NCBI GenBank assembly: GCA_913051905.1
Contig: CAJXBY010000086.1
Location: 1-10,669 of the forward strand
Origin: an uncultured Gammaproteobacteria bacterium
Lineage (GTDB): Bacteria > Pseudomonadota > Gammaproteobacteria > Arenicellales > UBA868
Reading direction: 5' to 3'
DNA: 10,669 nucleotides
The notes under the pieces are model-generated. The model made no database searches. It saw only the letters and a list, made by a program, of their open reading frames with translations, and was not told the DNA's origin. Made by a program: the position numbers and the translations under genes. Shown one piece after another: positions 6,662-10,669 of the stretch (its first letter is position 1; each line of letters opens with the position of its first letter).

Positions 6662-8872
6662 TCAGTGACGGTCGGCACCCCGGTAAACCACAGGCCCTGC
6701 TTTGGTCCCGCTCGGGCCAGTTGGATCTGGCGGTGTCGGTCGGTAATTTGGCCGTATAACCTGACCTTGTGCTTTTCGGGTAACCGCTTCGGAGACTGTT
6801 TCGAGTTTTGAAGCGGCAGCAAGCGCGGCCTTCCGGTCTGCCTGCTGGGTGTTCAGATTGTTAGGCACCGGCATCATGCTCGCCAAATAGTAGGCAATTT
6901 TCTGCCTGGCAGGATCGACATGGTTCGCCGTGTCGAGTTCACGTTTGTTCACACCCTTGACCGGTGTGACACAAGAACCGTTAATCACCTCAAGGTCAAA
7001 CCACCATTTTTTTGCCGGATTTCGCGTCCCGTTGCCCAGCCAATCGTCAATTCTGACCGCCAGCGGCACCAGCATCGGTTTGAGTGCAGGTGCATTGATT
7101 CCACACCAGCTAGCAATCCGTTCGACAATTGAACCGTCGGCCGTCACGACTTTATTCAACGGACAGGTCTTCATACAACGCCCACAAGCGGAGCCCCGGG
7201 CATTGGTGAGGCGGTAACGTGTACAGCGCTCAACGTCGGGTTTCCACATCTCATAGCCGTTGAACATGACCTTACCCCCCCATGAAATTGCATCACAGGG
7301 ACACTCACGGGCGCATTTCAAGCAGCGGCTACAGAAATACTGCAGGCCGAAGTCAATCGGCTTGTCGACCTCTAGTGCCATATCGGTGGTCACGACGACC
7401 GTTTTCAACCTGGGCCCGACAAAAGGATTCAGGACCAGCTCCCCGATGCGTGACAACTCACCGAGTCCAGCAAGCAGCATCAGCGGAATGTGCAATACGT
7501 CGCTGTCTACGTTGGTCTGCGACCGGGCCGGAAACCCCAGCTTGCGCAGCATTTCCGCCATGACTCCAGCGATTTCTGCACCCCGCAGGTAGGCTCTCAT
7601 TGACTGTGTACCCGAGATCCAGTCATCACCCGAGGCCCCTTCCATGGTGTCAAATTCCTGATCGATCAGCATGACGATCGCATAGCGGTGTTTGATTTCG
7701 ATCGGTTCTCCGTCTGCTCCGTGCGAATACCAGGCATAAGGAGGAATTTCACAGATTCCGGTGACATCAGATCCCAGAAGATAGGACAATGATTTGACAG
7801 CCCGTGCGTTTGAACCCGCATCGGACAGCGCCTCCTGGTTGGCCAAAGAATCAGACTCACCCTCCTGCACCGGCACCATCGACCGCATCGATGCCATCAT
7901 TCCGGCCGTGTGGGGTTGCTTGAAGGCAAATCGATGCCGTTCCTTCTGTGCCTTGGGACCCAGATCACCGCGCAGTGCCCGATCGAAAAATGCGGCTCTT
8001 TTTGAAACCCTTGGGACCTCATCATCGATAATCAGTGTTGTCGGACGCTCAACCCGTTTGACACTTTCCATCGGGTATGGCCCCAGATGGGTCGCCCGTC
8101 TGTTTAGGCGGTTCCGCTCCCGTCCGGACGTCGCACCGTTACGCCCAAGCCAGTAACTCAGCCCTTTCGACCTGAGCGCTTTCTCCGCCAGTGGCTGGTC
8201 TGTCTGCAGAGCGTAATCAGTGGTGACTACTGCCAGCGAGAATCCTCTGGTGATAAACGGGTTGCACAACGTTGCTTCACACCGGACATTGAGGCCAGCA
8301 AGCACCGACAACCGTCCGGCATCCACTGAACCGGCACCCCTGACATGAGCCCTGCCCGACCAGCCGAGCTGAGAGATGTGACCGGCCAGACAGACCGCAA
8401 TACCGCCTACCCGGCAATCCGCAGCCTCCTCCACTGCCTTTTCGATCCAGCTCCTGGCCGGATTATCGGGTTCAGGAATGCGGCCGTGTTCGAGTAGCAG
8501 GACGACTGCGAAGCTGTGTGACAGGGGATCGGACCCTTTGCACCACGCGTTGGACGGCATACGGCAGATGCCCACCTGCGAGGCATTCATGAAATAACTA
8601 TAACCCTTGACATCGACCATCCGTCGGTACGGATCATCGGGTACGGGTGCTCTGACCGGGGCCGGTTCCGACACTGCGTTACGCACAAAGATGTCAAGGT
8701 AATCCCTCAACGCCTCCGCCAACGGCCCCTGGGGCGCCGCGTCAAAACCCGGAGAATCTACACGGGGACGCTGTTGTTCGCGATCCGCAACAGTGGAATC
8801 CACCGGTAGGTCCTCCAGTGGATAGGGCCCTAAGTGATAGGGCCTATTCCGCGAAGGCATCCGCAGAAACAT
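6662..8872 (-). CDS. Reductive-dehalogenase-like corrinoid/iron-sulfur protein with duplicated corrinoid domain
   Basis: This 736-residue protein has a C-terminal half with the RdhA/QueG pattern: a corrinoid-binding domain (about 355-510, with LAGLGELSRIGELVLNPFVGPRLKTVVVTTDMAL) followed by two [4Fe-4S] motifs, C514-x2-C517-x2-C520-x3-C524-P and C550-x12-C563-x2-C566-x3-C570-P. The N-terminal half repeats the plan without clusters: HLGPYP at 13-18 and 262-267, VGIC/TGIC at 100 and 371, LAGL at 191 and 467, NPF at 204 and 482, VVTTD at 215 and 493. The first copy has GLNVRCEAT where the second has GLGELSRIG, so it is probably non-binding. There is no twin-arginine signal, no RdhB-like anchor gene and no C-terminal flavin/ferredoxin domain, so it should be cytoplasmic and need an external electron donor. 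Substrate unknown. ATG at 8872 directly follows an in-frame TGA and has no clear Shine-Dalgarno. Confidence 0.82.
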   Translation of the reverse strand: MFLRMPSRNRPYHLGPYPLEDLPVDSTVADREQQRPRVDSPGFDAAPQGPLAEALRDYLDIFVRNAVSEPAPVRAPVPDDPYRRMVDVKGYSYFMNASQVGICRMPSNAWCKGSDPLSHSFAVVLLLEHGRIPEPDNPARSWIEKAVEEAADCRVGGIAVCLAGHISQLGWSGRAHVRGAGSVDAGRLSVLAGLNVRCEATLCNPFITRGFSLAVVTTDYALQTDQPLAEKALRSKGLSYWLGRNGATSGRERNRLNRRATHLGPYPMESVKRVERPTTLIIDDEVPRVSKRAAFFDRALRGDLGPKAQKERHRFAFKQPHTAGMMASMRSMVPVQEGESDSLANQEALSDAGSNARAVKSLSYLLGSDVTGICEIPPYAWYSHGADGEPIEIKHRYAIVMLIDQEFDTMEGASGDDWISGTQSMRAYLRGAEIAGVMAEMLRKLGFPARSQTNVDSDVLHIPLMLLAGLGELSRIGELVLNPFVGPRLKTVVVTTDMALEVDKPIDFGLQYFCSRCLKCARECPCDAISWGGKVMFNGYEMWKPDVERCTRYRLTNARGSACGRCMKTCPLNKVVTADGSIVERIASWCGINAPALKPMLVPLAVRIDDWLGNGTRNPAKKWWFDLEVINGSCVTPVKGVNKRELDTANHVDPARQKIAYYLASMMPVPNNLNTQQADRKAALAAASKLETVSEAVTRKAQGQVIRPNYRPTPPDPTGPSGTKAGPVVYRGADRH

Positions 8873-9066
8873 TCAGGGACTCACAAAACCAAACGTGTGG
8901 GAGCGGTAGACGGCCTCGATAAGGCGAAGCGTATACAAAAGGCCATAGTTCCCCCGTGGTCAAGCGGCAGCAGACTGCCCTTTAACGAGAGACTGTCTTA
9001 CTTCGGTAGGATAATCAATAGTATGCCAGTCGGTCTAACCGAAGGCTGAAGAGAAGAGAAGTCGAC
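8873..9066. other. Intergenic region with three successive hairpins
   Basis: The gap lies between the rpsI stop and the RdhA-like start, both on the minus strand. Three stem-loops follow each other: GGCAG/CTGCC (8966-8979, loop CAGA), an 8-bp stem closing a TTCG loop (8994-9013, two G-T pairs, stable only as plus-strand RNA), and a bulged stem TCGGT/ACCGA capped outside by GCC/GGC (9025-9046). None is followed by a T-run on either strand. They could belong to the rpsI 3' end, the RdhA-like gene leader, or an unannotated RNA. Confidence 0.5.
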
Positions 9067-9465
9067 TCAGCGTTTTGAATATTGAGGCCGCTTCCTGGCT
9101 TTATGCAGACCAACTTTCTTGCGCTCGACTTCACGGGAATCACGGGTGACAAATCCTGCTTTGCGAAGAGCGGGTCGAAGACTTTCGTCGTATTGCAGCA
9201 ACGCCCGCGTGATCCCATGGCGTATGGCACCCGCCTGCCCGGTATTGCCGCCGCCTTTGACGTTGGCTCTGATGTCGACCTTGTCGACCATTTCTGCCAC
9301 GTTCAATGGCTGGCGAATCACCATGCGCGCGGTCTCACGCCCGAAATAACGATCCAGTGGGCGGCGGTTTATCGTGATCTCTCCTGTACCGCGGGTCAGA
9401 AATACCCTTGCGGTCGAGGACTTCCTCCGACCGGTACCATAGAAAACCTGTTCGCCTGCTGCCAT
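9067..9465 (-). CDS. rpsI: 30S ribosomal protein S9 (uS9)
   Basis: This 132-residue protein of the small ribosomal subunit binds near the P site. It shows the family's hallmarks: an N-terminal [15 protein letters not shown], the central [19 protein letters not shown], and a basic tail ending [11 protein letters not shown], the conserved SKR terminus that reaches the P-site tRNA. The length is typical for bacteria. GAGGAA (9477-9472) is 6 nt before the ATG. It starts 30 bp after the rplM stop in the standard rplM-rpsI operon order. Confidence 0.98.
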   Translation of the reverse strand: MAAGEQVFYGTGRRKSSTARVFLTRGTGEITINRRPLDRYFGRETARMVIRQPLNVAEMVDKVDIRANVKGGGNTGQAGAIRHGITRALLQYDESLRPALRKAGFVTRDSREVERKKVGLHKARKRPQYSKR

Positions 9466-9495
9466 CGTCTGTTCCTCGTTCTGCCGGGTCGGTGA

Positions 9496-9924
9496 CTAGA
9501 TGTTAAGTGTCTGGGGCTGCTGAGCCTGGTGCACGTGCTCCGGTCCGGCATAGACACGCAGTTTCAGAAACATTGCCCGCCCCAAGGCGTTCTTGGGAAG
9601 CATTCCTTTGACTGCTTTCTTAATGACCTGTTCGGGGCGACGTTCCAACTCATCGGCCAGACGGGTTTCACGAATCCCGCCCGGATAACCGGTGTGGCGG
9701 TAGTATTTCTTTTTCTCCGCCTTATTGCCCGTCACCCGGATCTTTGCCGCGTTGACCACGATGATGTGATCGCCGGTATCAACATGCGGTGTGTATTCGG
9801 GTTTGTGCTTGCCGCGCAGACGCGTCGCAATCTCTGTGGCCAACCGGCCCAGTACCTTGTCCGTGGCATCGACCAGATACCAGTCACGCTGTACGGATTC
9901 CGGTTTTGCCGAGTAAGTGCGCAT
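9496..9924 (-). CDS. rplM: 50S ribosomal protein L13 (uL13)
   Basis: This 142-residue large-subunit assembly protein is of standard length. Typical segments are [20 protein letters not shown] at the start, [39 protein letters not shown] and [24 protein letters not shown]. It is the first gene of the rplM-rpsI unit. No good Shine-Dalgarno is visible before the ATG at 9924; the upstream bases are U- and C-rich. A putative promoter at 9989-9961 would give a leader of only about 30 nt. Confidence 0.98.
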   Translation of the reverse strand: MRTYSAKPESVQRDWYLVDATDKVLGRLATEIATRLRGKHKPEYTPHVDTGDHIIVVNAAKIRVTGNKAEKKKYYRHTGYPGGIRETRLADELERRPEQVIKKAVKGMLPKNALGRAMFLKLRVYAGPEHVHQAQQPQTLNI

Positions 9925-9960
9925 TGGGTGAATAATGGAGCGGAAAAAATTGAGGCGCGG

Positions 9961-9989
9961 ATGTTACAAGATGGGGCCGGTACTGACAA
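9961..9989 (-). promoter_or_regulatory. Candidate sigma70 promoter of rplM-rpsI
   Basis: On the minus strand TTGTCA (9989-9984, five of six matches to the -35 consensus) is separated by exactly 17 bp from TAACAT (9966-9961, four of six to the -10 consensus). The expected start near 9954 would leave about 30 nt before the rplM ATG. It lies downstream of the intrinsic terminator at 10069-10036, as expected if rplM is transcribed independently of what is upstream. Confidence 0.5.
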
Positions 9990-10035
9990 CTGTTTCCCCT
10001 CATGCAAAGTGACTACGGTGCAGGCGGCAAAACCG

Positions 10036-10069
10036 AAAAAAAAGCACAGCGCTTCAACTTGCTGTGCTT
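10036..10069 (-). terminator. Intrinsic (rho-independent) terminator
   Basis: A perfect 9-bp stem joins AAGCACAGC (10069-10061, minus strand) to GCTGTGCTT (10050-10042) across a 10-base loop. It is followed on the minus strand by a run of eight T, of which the first two close the stem (10043-10036). It would end minus-strand transcripts arriving from the promoter at 10219-10191 or from glcF, ahead of rplM. Confidence 0.85.
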
Positions 10070-10184
10070 AAACCACCAAAGGAGGATGGAGGAGTCTTTC
10101 GTTTACAGCGTAATTCTGTTTCCCTTTTTCCTACCCGGCTTAGTGTCCAGGTGTTCGATCTCTAGTGCCAAGTAATTAACTAGT
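10036..10184 (-). ncRNA. Candidate small RNA with anti-Shine-Dalgarno-like motifs
   Basis: A promoter (10219-10191) and an intrinsic terminator (10069-10036) bracket about 150 nt that contain no credible reading frame. The predicted RNA begins with an AU-rich 5' end. It then has a stem ACCTGG/CCGGGT (10152-10147 with 10138-10133, 8-nt loop), a possible weak ACAG/CTGT stem (10119-10105), and a CU-rich unpaired stretch with CTCCTCC (10094-10088) and CCTCCTTT (10085-10078). The terminator stem follows. The exposed CCUCC motifs beside a terminator resemble regulatory RNAs that pair with ribosome binding sites. The alternative is a transcription attenuator in a long rplM leader. The family is not recognised. 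Confidence 0.5.
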
Positions 10185-10190
10185 TTTATT

Positions 10191-10219
10191 ATTATTCACT
10201 AATACTCTTAAATAGTCAA
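10191..10219 (-). promoter_or_regulatory. Candidate sigma70 promoter for the putative small RNA
   Basis: On the minus strand TTGACT (10219-10214, five of six) and AATAAT (10196-10191, five of six) are separated by a 17-bp AT-rich spacer, the best promoter-like pair I saw in the window. The predicted start is near 10184. It lies about 110 bp after the glcF stop codon. Confidence 0.6.
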
Positions 10220-10325
10220 CCCTGCCAACGAGTTCTTCGAACAAATATCTTATATTCTTTCCTTTCAAGCACTTACCGATCCACCGGCTCGCTATAATCA
10301 GTGCCAATGCCATTCTGGCGACGTT

Positions 10326-10669
10326 TCAGGGATGCGGTTTGGCAGCTATCGCCGGGTTATCCAATAGCTCAACCCAGTGCACCACCGGCACACCGGACCG
10401 AGTCTGGAGATGAACCTGGCAGCCGATATTGCCGGTCGCGATGACGTCAGGTTTTGCTTGGTTTAATGCCGCTAGACGGTTGTCCAGCAAAGTGCTGGAT
10501 ATTTCCGGTTGCAGGATCGAATACGTCCCTGCTGCGCCACAGCACATGTGGCGTTCGCTGACTTCAACCAGCGAAAACCCTGCTCGTTCCATAACACGTT
10601 CAACAATTCCAGTAATCTGCTGTCCGTGTTGCAGCGTACAGGGGGAATGAAACGCGACGCGCAGCGACT
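10326..10669 (-). CDS. glcF: Glycolate oxidase iron-sulfur subunit, partial (N-terminus beyond right edge)
   Basis: The minus frame is open from the right edge to TGA at 10326, giving 113 C-terminal residues. It carries the second cysteine-rich (CCG) domain: HSPCTLQHGQQ near the visible start, then ERHMCCGAAGTYSILQPEIS, TGNIGCQVHLQTRSGVPVVHWVELLD. This series matches GlcF closely. GlcF is the electron-transfer subunit of the GlcDEF complex, which oxidises glycolate to glyoxylate and passes electrons to the membrane quinone pool. The ATG at 10592 is internal, because the family sequence TLQHG continues upstream of it. The N-terminal ferredoxin part, and presumably glcD/glcE, lie outside the window. 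No terminator directly follows its stop codon, so its message may end at the terminator at 10069-10036. Confidence 0.93.
   Translation of the reverse strand, partial: SLRVAFHSPCTLQHGQQITGIVERVMERAGFSLVEVSERHMCCGAAGTYSILQPEISSTLLDNRLAALNQAKPDVIATGNIGCQVHLQTRSGVPVVHWVELLDNPAIAAKPHP

Noticed and set aside
8949..9020. tRNA-Glu-like string (GTTCCCC start, AAGCGGCAG, GCCCTTTAACG)
   Set aside because: The anticodon stem does not pair, there is no T-arm with TTCGA, and no 3' partner for the supposed acceptor stem exists at the right distance.
10086..10175. 29-codon plus-strand frame right after AAAGGAGG
   Set aside because: The Shine-Dalgarno abuts the ATG, leaving no usable spacing, and the same bases are better explained as the anti-Shine-Dalgarno motif of a minus-strand RNA.
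10176..10313. 45-codon minus-strand frame from ATG 10313 between glcF and rplM
   Set aside because: It has no ribosome binding site, no recognisable protein, and overlaps the promoter-like elements of the putative small RNA.

Overview
The window looks like a chromosomal stretch from a moderately GC-rich proteobacterium, most likely a marine-type gammaproteobacterium. The lineage is an inference from the compact uL13-uS9 (rplM-rpsI) pair, the GlcF-type glycolate oxidase subunit, the bacterioferritin comigratory protein and the general protein style; no rRNA or other firm taxonomic marker is present. There are no insertion sequences, phage genes, CRISPR arrays or credible tRNAs.

Layout, left to right. 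(1) 1-1522, minus: a membrane-anchored, repeat-rich coiled-coil protein cut by the left edge, then a 377-bp gap and a tiny two-helix DUF3096-like membrane protein (1900-2097, minus). (2) 2293-3444, plus: a creatinase/M24 'pita-bread' protein that has lost the metal-binding residues of M24 peptidases; its stop codon overlaps that of a damaged VOC (glyoxalase-fold) gene on the minus strand (3441-3771). (3) 3906-4379, plus: a 2-Cys BCP/PrxQ peroxiredoxin. (4) A minus-strand block, 8872 down to 4458: a large cytoplasmic reductive-dehalogenase-like corrinoid/iron-sulfur protein with a duplicated corrinoid domain, a class V PLP aminotransferase of the serine/alanine-glyoxylate type, and a haloacid-dehalogenase-type HAD hydrolase 45 bp behind it. 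(5) 9924 down to 9067, minus: rplM-rpsI. (6) 10326 to the right edge, minus: the C-terminal end of GlcF.

Two regions outside the genes stand out. Between glcF and rplM there is a good sigma70-like promoter (10219-10191), then about 150 bp later a textbook intrinsic terminator (10069-10036), and then a second promoter (9989-9961) just ahead of rplM. This arrangement suggests an independent small RNA. Its unpaired segment would carry two CU-rich anti-Shine-Dalgarno-like motifs next to the terminator. The gap 8873-9066, downstream of rpsI, holds three consecutive hairpins, one with a cUUCGg tetraloop on the plus strand.

Functionally, the aminotransferase and HAD genes are probably co-transcribed. 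The RdhA-like gene lies 200 bp upstream in the same orientation, so two dehalogenation-associated protein families sit on one strand. Their shared use in organohalide metabolism is only a hypothesis. Glyoxylate is a plausible common metabolite of GlcF and the aminotransferase, but they lie in separate transcription units.
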